NCBI GenBank assembly: GCA_947573465.1 | Contig: CANPET010000065.1 | Coordinates: forward strand, 1-8,110 | Source of the DNA: an uncultured Eubacterium sp. | GTDB taxonomy: Bacteria; Bacillota; Clostridia; Lachnospirales; Lachnospiraceae | DNA length: 8,110 nucleotides | Direction of reading: 5' to 3' | Part shown: positions 1 through 6,094 of the stretch, piece after piece | Layout of the letters: every line of letters starts with the position of its first letter | Position numbering within the stretch: the first letter of the stretch is position 1 | The notes under the pieces: generated by a model | What the model saw: only the letters and a program-made list of their open reading frames with translations | What the model was told of the DNA's origin: nothing | Database searches by the model: none | Position numbers and translations under genes: made by a program

Positions 1-313
1 CAACATACTGACTGTTAATAACCTGAATTCTGCAATTATATTCTCCTGATAACTGTGCTATCTGCGCATCTACAATCTGTGACTCATTACTTTCATCCAG
101 ATATCCTTCGCTTACAATGCTATTCTTCAACATTGTATTATTCGCTTTAAACCGGTCAATCTTTTTATTGGTATATTCATTCACTGCCACATTGTAAATC
201 AATGTGCTAGCAATAATTACAGGCACAATAACAAGAAGTGTTACAATGATAAACACTCTGAATTTAAGACTTTTTATAAAACTTAATATATTGTCATATG
301 ATTTTTTTTTCAT
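1..313 (-). CDS. Sensor histidine kinase, N-terminal fragment (3' end outside window)
   Basis: Reading the minus strand from the ATG at 313 gives 104 residues with no stop before the window edge. The protein starts with a Lys-rich cytoplasmic stub (MKKKSYDN), then a hydrophobic membrane segment at about residues 19-41, then a polar stretch that should lie outside the membrane and form the start of a sensor domain. That layout, together with a position 4 bases after the stop of a response regulator gene, marks it as the partner sensor kinase. The catalytic H-box and ATPase domains would lie beyond the left edge and cannot be seen. An AGGGA ribosome binding site sits about 8 bases upstream, inside the end of the regulator gene, which suggests coupled translation. 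The kinase assignment rests on context and topology only; the signal it senses is unknown. Confidence 0.75.
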   Translation of the reverse strand, partial: MKKKSYDNILSFIKSLKFRVFIIVTLLVIVPVIIASTLIYNVAVNEYTNKKIDRFKANNTMLKNSIVSEGYLDESNESQIVDAQIAQLSGEYNCRIQVINSQYV

Positions 314-317
314 TTAT

Positions 318-1004
318 CTATCCCTGAAAATAATAACCCATTCCCCATTTTGTATGTACATACTCTGGTTTCGCTGGATTTTCTTCTATTTTTTCTCTTA
401 ATCTTCTTACGTTTACATCAACAGTTCTTGCATCTCCCGGATACTTAGACCCCCAGATTAATGTCAGTAACTGTTCTCTGGAATAAATCTTGCCCGGATT
501 CTCTGCCAACAGCTTTAAAATATCAAACTCTTTTACCGTTAATTTTATTTCAATATCATCTATGTATAAACGTTTTGCTTCAACATCCAGTCTCATCTTT
601 CCTGAAGTAATAACTTTCGGCGTCACAGGTGCCGCTGCAGCCTTTCTCTTGTTCCTTCGCACAATTGCTTTTATTCTTGCCTTTACTTCAAGAATATTAA
701 AAGGCTTTGTAATATAGTCATCTGCCCCATATTCTAATCCAAGAATTTTGTCCATATCCTCGCCTTTTGCTGTAAGCATAACAATCGGCATATCCGAAAA
801 TTCCCGAATCTGCTGGCATACCTCATATCCATTATAGATTGGAAGCATCAAATCAAGCAGCATAATATCGTACTCATTTTCTTTTGCCTTATCAACTGCT
901 TCCTGTCCGTCATAAGCACAGTCCACCTCATATCCTTCCTGCTCTAAACTGAATTTTAATCCTTTGACAATTAATTTTTCATCATCTACTACCAAAGCCT
1001 TCAT
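318..1004 (-). CDS. OmpR/PhoB-family response regulator, WalR-like
   Basis: This 228-residue cytoplasmic transcription factor is of full family length. The receiver domain (about residues 1-115) has the acidic pocket D7-D8, the phosphoacceptor D51 in LLDLMLP, T78 and K100 in the TKPF motif. An unusual Lys/Ala/Pro linker (about 117-130) joins it to a winged-helix DNA-binding domain (about 133-228) with the recognition-helix region RTVDVNVRRLREKI and the closing hairpin GMGYYF. By eye the C-terminus resembles Bacillus WalR/YycF more than PhoB, but clostridial relatives of many functions look alike, so no symbol is given. A good GAGGGA ribosome binding site lies at about 1009-1014, just after the stop of the upstream ComEA-like gene (12-base gap). 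It is probably transcribed from the promoter near 1651-1679 and is followed after 4 bases by its kinase. Confidence 0.93.
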   Translation of the reverse strand: MKALVVDDEKLIVKGLKFSLEQEGYEVDCAYDGQEAVDKAKENEYDIMLLDLMLPIYNGYEVCQQIREFSDMPIVMLTAKGEDMDKILGLEYGADDYITKPFNILEVKARIKAIVRRNKRKAAAAPVTPKVITSGKMRLDVEAKRLYIDDIEIKLTVKEFDILKLLAENPGKIYSREQLLTLIWGSKYPGDARTVDVNVRRLREKIEENPAKPEYVHTKWGMGYYFQG

Positions 1005-1016
1005 GTTATTCCCTCT

Positions 1017-1610
1017 CTATTCTATCGTAATCAAATCTTTTATATTCGTATAAGTAGCCTCACCAATGCCTGAAACTTTTTTAATATCTTCTTTTGAAGA
1101 AAAAAGCCCTTTTTCCTCCCGGTAAGCTATCACTGCCTCTGCCTTTGCTTCACCAATTCCCGGCAATATCGTTAATTGTTCCTTATCCGCTGTATTAATA
1201 TTCACTAATTTTGTATCCGTATCTCCTGACTGTTTCCTGATATTATTCTTATGACCTTTTCTGTACTCACTCTTGGTCATAATATGAATATTCTGCGCAT
1301 CTGCTATTGTTTCTGCCAGATTCAGTGCATCTTTCCTGGCATCGGATGTCATCCCTCCTGCCATATCCACAGCCTGATAAATCCGGTCTCCCGGATGCAT
1401 CGTATATACTCCCGGATGTTTCACTGCACCATTTACATATACAACAATACAATCTTGTTCTTTATTTTCATTCTTACTTCCTGTAATTTTCTGTTCTTTA
1501 TATTCTGTTTCACCAGATAATTCCACACTGACGTCCTCTTTTTCACACGCTGCAAATAAAAAACAGACACCTACTATAACAATGATTCTAAATATTGCTT
1601 TCTTAATCAT
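1017..1610 (-). CDS. ComEA-like lipoprotein with SLBB and helix-hairpin-helix domains
   Basis: From the ATG at 1610 this is a 197-residue protein. It begins with a signal peptide (MIKK plus a hydrophobic core, residues 5-21) ending in FAAC, so Cys22 is a likely lipidation site. A polar linker leads to an SLBB-type domain (about 55-112; YVNGAVKHPGVY and VDMAGGM are typical). The C-terminal helix-hairpin-helix DNA-binding domain (about 136-195) contains NINTADKEQL, PGIG at 150-153 and SGIG at 180-183. ComEA proteins bind incoming double-stranded DNA at the cell surface during competence; the same fold also occurs in proteins of unknown role. I chose the start at 1610 because AAAGGAG (1616-1622) precedes it at 5 bases, whereas an ATG 23 codons upstream (1679) falls inside the predicted -35 box. 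No comEC or comEB is nearby, so a role in DNA uptake is unproven. It appears to be the first gene of an operon with the two-component system. Confidence 0.88.
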   Translation of the reverse strand: MIKKAIFRIIVIVGVCFLFAACEKEDVSVELSGETEYKEQKITGSKNENKEQDCIVVYVNGAVKHPGVYTMHPGDRIYQAVDMAGGMTSDARKDALNLAETIADAQNIHIMTKSEYRKGHKNNIRKQSGDTDTKLVNINTADKEQLTILPGIGEAKAEAVIAYREEKGLFSSKEDIKKVSGIGEATYTNIKDLITIE

Positions 1611-1615
1611 CCATG

Positions 1616-1622
1616 CTCCTTT
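1616..1622 (-). promoter_or_regulatory. Ribosome binding site deciding the comEA-like start
   Basis: AAAGGAG on the minus strand lies 5 bases before the ATG at 1610. It supports this start over the upstream in-frame ATG at 1679, which would have to be transcribed from a different promoter and would place 23 hydrophilic or mixed residues ahead of the signal peptide. Confidence 0.85.
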
Positions 1623-1650
1623 CGGAGTTTCCCCTATGAATGCATATATA

Positions 1651-1679
1651 ATTGTACAAGATAAAATTCTACTTATCAA
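1651..1679 (-). promoter_or_regulatory. Sigma-A-type promoter for the ComEA-like/two-component operon
   Basis: On the minus strand, TTGATA (1674-1679) and TACAAT (1651-1656) are separated by exactly 17 bases, one mismatch each from TTGACA and TATAAT. Transcription would start near 1644 and give a leader of about 34 bases before the ATG at 1610. It lies in the 94-base AT-rich gap after the DMT gene and has no visible operator of its own. Confidence 0.75.
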
Positions 1680-1704
1680 TAACCTTTTATTATTTTTTTA
1701 TATT

Positions 1705-2133
1705 TTACTTATGAAAAATAAATATACCTGCAATTGCAACCAATGCTCCTACAACTTTCTTCCATTCGAACGGAACTTTTTCAACACCAAAAAGTCCAAA
1801 CACTTCTATTAAATATGCTACGATAATCTGTGATACCACAATCAGAAGAACTGCCTGGGCCGGTCCCAGCGAATCCATACTTTTAATAACTGTCAATGTA
1901 ATAAATGCTCCAATCACACCGCCCAATAACATATACTTGTTTTCTATATGAAACATTCCCATCACATTTTGTCTTCCTGTTACAAACCATGCGATAATAC
2001 AGACAAAAAAGGCAGTCAGCTGCACCCATGAATTGGCTGCCCACATACTACTGCCTTTTGTTACTCCTGTATTAAATACTCCCTGAACACTCATAAGTGC
2101 TCCTGAAATCAATGCAATAATTATTCCCCACAT
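1705..2133 (-). CDS. Small DMT-superfamily membrane protein, YdcZ/DUF606 type
   Basis: This is a 142-residue, strongly hydrophobic protein with about five membrane segments (roughly residues 2-20, 34-52, 67-86, 92-112 and 126-141). The opening GIIIALISGALMSVQGVFN, the short length, the central LLGGVIGAF and the LGPAQAVLLIVVSQI segment fit the YdcZ (DUF606) branch of the drug/metabolite transporter superfamily. These half-sized proteins usually work as dimers or pairs; here there is only one copy. The substrate is unknown and cannot be read from the sequence. The ATG at 2133 is preceded by a perfect AGGAGG (2139-2144) 5 bases away. It lies 52 bases after the PhoR-like kinase with no obvious terminator between, so it may be co-transcribed with the phosphate regulators, though a functional link is not evident. 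Confidence 0.88.
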   Translation of the reverse strand: MWGIIIALISGALMSVQGVFNTGVTKGSSMWAANSWVQLTAFFVCIIAWFVTGRQNVMGMFHIENKYMLLGGVIGAFITLTVIKSMDSLGPAQAVLLIVVSQIIVAYLIEVFGLFGVEKVPFEWKKVVGALVAIAGIFIFHK

Positions 2134-2142
2134 ATGAACCTC

Positions 2143-2165
2143 CTAAAATAATCTTCTTATTTTAG
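2143..2165 (-). repeat. 8-base inverted repeat ahead of the DMT gene
   Basis: CTAAAATA (2143-2150) and TATTTTAG (2158-2165) form a perfect dyad with a 7-base loop. Nearly all pairs are A-T. One end touches the last two bases of the AGGAGG ribosome binding site at 2139-2144, so a hairpin in the mRNA could slightly mask it. No T-run follows on the minus strand, so it is not a terminator for the kinase gene. It may be a chance feature of AT-rich DNA. Confidence 0.35.
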
Positions 2166-2185
2166 AATTTACAAATATTTTCTAT

Positions 2186-3523
2186 TTATACAACTAATTT
2201 TGCTTCAAATAGTATGGAGATCTTTGTGCCCTTTCCCACAATACTCTCAATTTCAATCTCTGCATTATGCTGCTCAGCAATATGCTTAACAATTGCAAGC
2301 CCAAGTCCTGTTCCTCCAGTTTTTTTGGAACGTGCCTTATCAACCCGGTAGAACCGCTCAAAAATTCTTTCCTGCTCTTTCTCTGGAATACCAATCCCAT
2401 CATCCTGTACCTGAAGTACAATTTTATCTTTTCTTCTAAATACCGATACTACAACCTGCCCTCCATCATGATTATATCGGATAGCATTATCACAGAGATT
2501 ATATATAATTTCCTGAATCATATCTCTGTTTGCCTCTATAATCCCTTGTTCTTCGCTTTTATGGGTGGATATATCCACACCATGCTTTTTTGCATTCATC
2601 TGCAGCATCTCTACACAATTTTCAGCCTCTTCTGTAAGACTGACAGATATTGTTGACATTTCTCCATCCATTACATCCAGTTCTGACAATTCTATAATAT
2701 CATTAATTAGTGATAACAGACGAATGGAACTCTTGTGAATTTCTCCCGCAAAACGTCTTACATCTTCTTCCTCTGCCATTCCTGTTTCTATTAACTCTGC
2801 ATATCCGGAAATAGATGCAAGAGGTGTCTTTAATTCATGAGAAACATTTGCCGTGAAATCCTGACGCATATTAGCACTTTTCTTTAGTGCTTTGTGCTGG
2901 CTGTGTATCTTATCAACAAAAGGTTTGATTTCATCATAGGTCGCTGTAATTTCATCATCATCCATGTTCTTTGCAAGTTGTTCTATTGGTTCAACCATTC
3001 TCCTTGCAAGCATTCTTGCAACAATAATACATATTGTAACTGCCAGTAACAATTCTGCAACTAAAAGAAGAAGTATCTGTTTAAAAAACTGCCAGATGCT
3101 TCCTACTTCTTTCGCCACACGCAGCACTTTTCCATCATTCAGTTTTTCTGCATAATAATATGTATTTTTATCAAATGTGTCGGACTTTCTGATAGTTTCT
3201 CCTGTACCATTTATCAACGCCTCTTTTACCTCTGGCCGGTTTACATGGTTATCCAGACTTCCGATATCGGCGTTACTGTCATATTGAACTTTTCCCTGCT
3301 TATCAATTACTGTAATTCTTAAATTATCAATTTTAGGATCAAAATCATGCTCCACATATTGTAAAACAGCCTCTGTAGTATTTAAAATATGTACATGCGT
3401 TTTCAAGTCATCCATAACCTGCTCACTAAAAAGATTATAAAAAAGCACAACGGTTACAATCATTGTTAGAAGCATCATGGCAACAGAAACAATTGTCATC
3501 CTGATATATAATTTTCTTTTCAC
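2186..3523 (-). CDS. phoR: PhoR-like sensor histidine kinase
   Basis: This 445-residue membrane sensor kinase starts with GTG. The first membrane helix is at about residues 8-30, an extracytoplasmic domain of about 115 residues follows (TVIDKQGKVQYDS is typical of PAS/Cache-like folds in PhoR-type kinases), and a second helix spans about 146-170. A short linker (RRMVEPIEQLAKNM) leads to the H-box NVSHELKTPL with phospho-accepting His229. The ATPase domain shows the N-box (N342, N346), DDGIGI at 374-379, the F-box ERFYRVD and GGTGLGL at 403-409. All catalytic elements are present. The GTG directly follows the TAA of the regulator gene, and its ribosome binding site (AGAGGG) lies in that gene's last codons, implying coupled translation. 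Position next to a Na+/Pi-PhoU gene supports phosphate sensing; the name is an inference, since many clostridial kinases share this layout. Confidence 0.9.
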   Translation of the reverse strand: MKRKLYIRMTIVSVAMMLLTMIVTVVLFYNLFSEQVMDDLKTHVHILNTTEAVLQYVEHDFDPKIDNLRITVIDKQGKVQYDSNADIGSLDNHVNRPEVKEALINGTGETIRKSDTFDKNTYYYAEKLNDGKVLRVAKEVGSIWQFFKQILLLLVAELLLAVTICIIVARMLARRMVEPIEQLAKNMDDDEITATYDEIKPFVDKIHSQHKALKKSANMRQDFTANVSHELKTPLASISGYAELIETGMAEEEDVRRFAGEIHKSSIRLLSLINDIIELSELDVMDGEMSTISVSLTEEAENCVEMLQMNAKKHGVDISTHKSEEQGIIEANRDMIQEIIYNLCDNAIRYNHDGGQVVVSVFRRKDKIVLQVQDDGIGIPEKEQERIFERFYRVDKARSKKTGGTGLGLAIVKHIAEQHNAEIEIESIVGKGTKISILFEAKLVV

Positions 3524-4207
3524 TTACTTTCCCTCTCTATTGTTAATTGTATATCCTACGTTTCTCACAGTCTTAATTAACATTCCTTTGTCCCCTAATT
3601 TTTTACGCAGTGTCTTAATGTGCATATCAAGTGTTCTGGATTCCCCCTCATAATCTATTCCCCAGACTCTGTCCAGTATCCTGTTGCGTTGAAGCACAAT
3701 TCCTGCATTCTGCATCAACATTTTCAATAATTCAAACTCCTTATATGTCAACTCACAAAATACGCCATCAATAGAAACCTGATGCTTTGCATCATTTAAT
3801 ACAATTCCTTCAAATTCTAAATCATTATCTGTCTGAAGATTTGCTCTTCTTAACATAGCCTTCACTCTGGATATCAACTCCATAATTCCAAAAGGCTTTG
3901 TCATATAGTCATCTGCTCCCTGATCCAGCCCTTTCACTTTATCCATTTCTGTTGTTTTTGCTGTAACCATAATAATTGGAATCGTGGCAGTCTCTCCATG
4001 TCCCCTCAAATCTTTTACCAGAGACAAACCATCCCTGTCCGGAAGCATGATATCCATAATTATTAAATCCGGATATTCTTTCTCTAACCTTTCCTCAAAT
4101 TTTTTTGCATTCCCGAAAGTATACACTTCATACCCTGCATTTTTTAATGCAAACTCTTCTATTTCTGCAATATTTTTATCATCTTCTACAATATATATTT
4201 TTTGCAT
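3524..4207 (-). CDS. phoP: PhoB/PhoP-like response regulator
   Basis: This 227-residue OmpR/PhoB-family transcription factor has a receiver domain at about residues 1-120, with acidic residues E8-D9-D10, phosphoacceptor D52 in IMDIMLP, T82, and K104 in TKPF. The winged-helix domain (about 130-224) carries the RTLDMHIKTLRKKL recognition helix and ends in VRNVGYTI. Phosphorylated by the adjacent kinase, it would bind direct repeats in target promoters. The ATG at 4207 has AAAGGA (4218-4223) about 10 bases upstream, a little far but acceptable. Gene order after the Na+/Pi transporter, and Pho-box-like DNA in front of that transporter, point to a phosphate regulator. No convincing -35/-10 pair was found in the 99-base gap upstream; a hairpin there probably ends the previous transcript. 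The symbol is inferred from context, and a different specificity is possible. Confidence 0.9.
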   Translation of the reverse strand: MQKIYIVEDDKNIAEIEEFALKNAGYEVYTFGNAKKFEERLEKEYPDLIIMDIMLPDRDGLSLVKDLRGHGETATIPIIMVTAKTTEMDKVKGLDQGADDYMTKPFGIMELISRVKAMLRRANLQTDNDLEFEGIVLNDAKHQVSIDGVFCELTYKEFELLKMLMQNAGIVLQRNRILDRVWGIDYEGESRTLDMHIKTLRKKLGDKGMLIKTVRNVGYTINNREGK

Positions 4208-4253
4208 TTCGTACTGTTCCTTTCTTTATTATTCAGAAATTCCCCTTAAAACT

Positions 4254-4262
4254 TCTATGTAA
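4254..4262 (-). promoter_or_regulatory. Possible Pho-box half upstream of the PhoP-like gene
   Basis: The minus strand reads TTACATAGA here, identical to nine bases of the repeat cluster ahead of the Na+/Pi transporter (6049-6057). The surrounding GTTACA-TAGAA-GTTTTA keeps the 6-5-6 spacing of Bacillus PhoP half-sites, but the second half is poor. It may reflect autoregulation, or coincidence. Confidence 0.35.
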
Positions 4263-4266
4263 CAAT

Positions 4267-4292
4267 AAATGGACACGTTTCCATGTCCATTT
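4267..4292 (-). terminator. Probable rho-independent terminator of the Na+/Pi transporter gene
   Basis: AAATGGACA (4267-4275) and TGTCCATTT (4284-4292) form a perfect 9-base stem with an 8-base loop. It starts 15 bases past the transporter stop codon. On the minus strand a moderately T-rich run (TTTATTGTT) follows, and an A-rich stretch precedes, so it would work for the transporter transcript. The plus-strand side is also T-rich, so it could be bidirectional, but no plus-strand gene needs it. With only a modest T-run, some read-through into the PhoP-like gene is likely. Confidence 0.65.
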
Positions 4293-4306
4293 TATTTACT
4301 GTTATA

Positions 4307-5956
4307 TTATTTTTTCTCAGGCAAAATTGAATAAGCAATATTAACCGCATGATCAGCGATTCTTTCATAGCCTATCACTAAGTCTGTAAAAATCAAACCT
4401 GATTCAATAGAACATTTACCTTCCGACATTCTTGCAACATGTCCTTCCTGACATTCTATCTTCATTCGGTCTATTTTATCCTCTAACTGATTAATTGCCT
4501 CAAATTCTGTATGATCTTCTGAAACAAATATTCTTACAGAACGCTCAAAAATTTCCATAACCTTATCAAACATATCTGACATTTCAGAAATACACTCTTT
4601 TGAAAACTCAATTCTTTGAGTTTTCTCCTTCATTGCATCATCCATAATATTTACTGCATGGTCTCCAATACGCTCCACATCGATAACTACATGGAACAAC
4701 CCACCCAGACGCTTTCTGTCTTCTAATGGCAATCCATATCTGTTTGCATTTACCATGTATTCTGTAATTCTGTGGCTTAAAAAATCAATATATTTTTCTC
4801 TGGTATATACATTTTCAGAACTTTCATAATTCTTATTAATCAACGCATCTGATGCCTGCTGCAGATTAATTTTTACCATATCTGCCATACGTTCAATTTC
4901 CTGAACTACCTCTACAACTGCCGTAGCTGAATTAGACACTCCTGTTACATCGATGTGTTTCAATACCATCTCAGTCTCATCTGTTTCTTCACCTGCTTTG
5001 GCATGAATAATCTTTTTAGATAAATTGACAAGCAACTTTGAACATGGCAGTAAAATAATACATTGGAATGTTTTAAATATCGTATCGGCATTTGCAACAA
5101 ATCTTTTATCTGAACTGCTGATAGTGCCTATCATGTCGACAATCGGTCCTGCCGCTATTATCAGCAACACTCCGATTACAACCAATCCTACCACGTTAAA
5201 CATAACATGGATAAGAGCAGTCCTTTTTGCATTTCTATTGGTATTCATTGCTGCCATGACTGCCGGCATACATGAACCGATATTCGCACCCAATATAAAA
5301 TACAAACATGCCAGATAATCTGTTCCTCCTGTAGACGGGTCAACAATAATATTAGAACCCGCTAGCAAAACTAATACGCTGACTGTCACAGATGAACTCT
5401 GAACAACACCTGTAAAAATAAGTCCAACCAATACCGCAATAAACGGATTGCTTAAATGACTGAACAAATTCATCAATTCAGGAATTTCCTTAATCTCCTG
5501 CAATGCTGATGTCATATAATTTATTCCAAGAAATAAAGCCCCAAATCCAAAAATAACTGCTGCTATCTTTTTCAGCAATGGTTTTTTACAGAAAGAAAGT
5601 ATCGCTGCACCAATAAAAATGATAAAAGGTGCTACTTCTGTAAGTTTTAAAGAAACCAGCTGCGATGTAATGGTCGTACCAATATTTGCACCAAATGTAA
5701 TTCCTACAGACTGTTCCAAAGTCATAATGCCTGCATTAACGAATCCCACTTCCATAACCGTTGTGGCTCCGGATGACTGTATAAATGCTGTAAATAATGC
5801 CCCGCATACTACAGCTATGTACTTATTCTTTGTACATCTGTCTAAGATACCTCTTAATTTTCCACCTGCTGCCTGTTGCAGACTATCACTCATGTACTTC
5901 ATTCCAAACAGGAAAAGTGCTAATCCACTAAGTAACTCTGTAACTAATAAATACAT
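4307..5956 (-). CDS. Na+/phosphate cotransporter with C-terminal PhoU-like domain
   Basis: This 549-residue membrane protein of the Na/Pi-cotransporter (NptA/YjbB) family takes up, or in some relatives exports, phosphate using the sodium gradient. Two inverted membrane repeats carry the signature pairs QSSGATT (60-66) with GANIGTT (89-95), and QSSSVTV (186-192) with GANIGSC (223-229). About eight to nine hydrophobic segments span residues 1-312. The cytoplasmic tail (about 335-549) is PhoU-like, with helical repeats containing ERIGDHAVNI (428-437) and ERIADHAVNI (531-540), acidic motifs that bind metal in PhoU. I chose ATG 5956 because GGGAG (5967-5971) precedes it; an in-frame ATG at 5980 has no ribosome binding site and adds eight polar residues (557 aa). 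It lies upstream of a PhoP/PhoR-like pair and behind Pho-box-like repeats, so phosphate-starvation control is likely. Transport direction cannot be told from sequence. Confidence 0.92.
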   Translation of the reverse strand: MYLLVTELLSGLALFLFGMKYMSDSLQQAAGGKLRGILDRCTKNKYIAVVCGALFTAFIQSSGATTVMEVGFVNAGIMTLEQSVGITFGANIGTTITSQLVSLKLTEVAPFIIFIGAAILSFCKKPLLKKIAAVIFGFGALFLGINYMTSALQEIKEIPELMNLFSHLSNPFIAVLVGLIFTGVVQSSSVTVSVLVLLAGSNIIVDPSTGGTDYLACLYFILGANIGSCMPAVMAAMNTNRNAKRTALIHVMFNVVGLVVIGVLLIIAAGPIVDMIGTISSSDKRFVANADTIFKTFQCIILLPCSKLLVNLSKKIIHAKAGEETDETEMVLKHIDVTGVSNSATAVVEVVQEIERMADMVKINLQQASDALINKNYESSENVYTREKYIDFLSHRITEYMVNANRYGLPLEDRKRLGGLFHVVIDVERIGDHAVNIMDDAMKEKTQRIEFSKECISEMSDMFDKVMEIFERSVRIFVSEDHTEFEAINQLEDKIDRMKIECQEGHVARMSEGKCSIESGLIFTDLVIGYERIADHAVNIAYSILPEKK

Positions 5957-5966
5957 ATACTTATTT

Positions 5967-5971
5967 CTCCC
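5967..5971 (-). promoter_or_regulatory. Ribosome binding site deciding the Na+/Pi transporter start
   Basis: GGGAG on the minus strand lies 10 bases before the ATG at 5956. The alternative ATG at 5980 has only AT-rich sequence upstream, so translation probably begins at 5956. Confidence 0.65.
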
Positions 5972-6018
5972 ATAAATCATAGTATTTCATAGATCGTTTG
6001 TTTTTCATTTTTCATTTC

Positions 6019-6058
6019 CATTTAACACCATAACAATCCAATGTAAAGTCTATGTAAA
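6019..6058 (-). promoter_or_regulatory. Candidate Pho box / promoter region of the Na+/Pi transporter
   Basis: On the minus strand TTTACAT occurs at 6058-6052 and again at 6047-6041. Weaker relatives TTGTTAT (6036-6030) and TTAAATG (6025-6019) keep the same 11-base step. TTTACA-TAGAC-TTTACA matches the known Bacillus PhoP half-site consensus TT(A/C/T)A(C/T)A with 5-base spacing. A third TTTACAT lies in inverted orientation just upstream (6073-6079 on the plus strand). The first TTTACA is also a good -35 (5 of 6) with TGTTAT (6030-6035) as a poor -10 at 17 bases, so promoter and activator site may overlap. The sole downstream gene is the phosphate transporter, which fits. Binding by the neighbouring regulator is an inference. 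Confidence 0.55.
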
Positions 6059-6079
6059 ATTTTAACACAGATTTTACAT
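6052..6079. repeat. 9-base inverted repeat beside the candidate Pho box
   Basis: ATGTAAAAT (6052-6060) and ATTTTACAT (6071-6079) are perfect inverted copies with a 10-base centre that contains TTAACA. The lower arm overlaps the first TTTACAT of the repeat cluster. On the plus strand it is followed by six Ts and looks like a terminator, but no plus-strand gene precedes it. On the minus strand no T-run follows, so it is a weak candidate for ending argD; a regulator-binding dyad is an alternative. Confidence 0.5.
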
Positions 6080-6094
6080 TTTTTATACATCTTT

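Noticed and set aside
204..401. Plus-strand reading frame of 65 codons across the regulator/kinase junction
   Set aside because: It is antisense to two well-supported genes, has a low-complexity Phe-rich translation and no good ribosome binding site.
1611..1679. Upstream start at 1679 for the ComEA-like gene
   Set aside because: It overlaps the -35 box of the likely promoter, lacks a ribosome binding site and would bury the signal peptide 23 residues in.
2145..2175. TTGTAA-18-TATTTT as a promoter for the DMT gene
   Set aside because: Each box matches consensus at only four of six positions, and the start site would fall on the ribosome binding site.
2267..2656. Plus-strand reading frame of 129 codons
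   Set aside because: It lies wholly antisense to the catalytic region of the PhoR-like kinase, whose motifs are all intact; its translation matches no known family.
4228..4233. AATAAT as a -10 box for the PhoP-like gene
   Set aside because: Transcription would start inside the ribosome binding site at 4218-4223, and no -35 box lies at the right distance.
5619..5975. Plus-strand reading frame of 118 codons
   Set aside because: It is antisense to the Na+/Pi transporter's first membrane repeat and reflects the codon pattern of that gene.
6001..6020. Short ATGAAAA-type repeats in the leader of the transporter gene
   Set aside because: Simple A-rich low-complexity sequence common in AT-rich leaders, with no coherent structure.
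6052..6085. Plus-strand rho-independent terminator (dyad followed by six Ts)
   Set aside because: There is no plus-strand gene upstream to terminate, and the stem is almost all A-T pairs; a role in the Pho-box region is more plausible.
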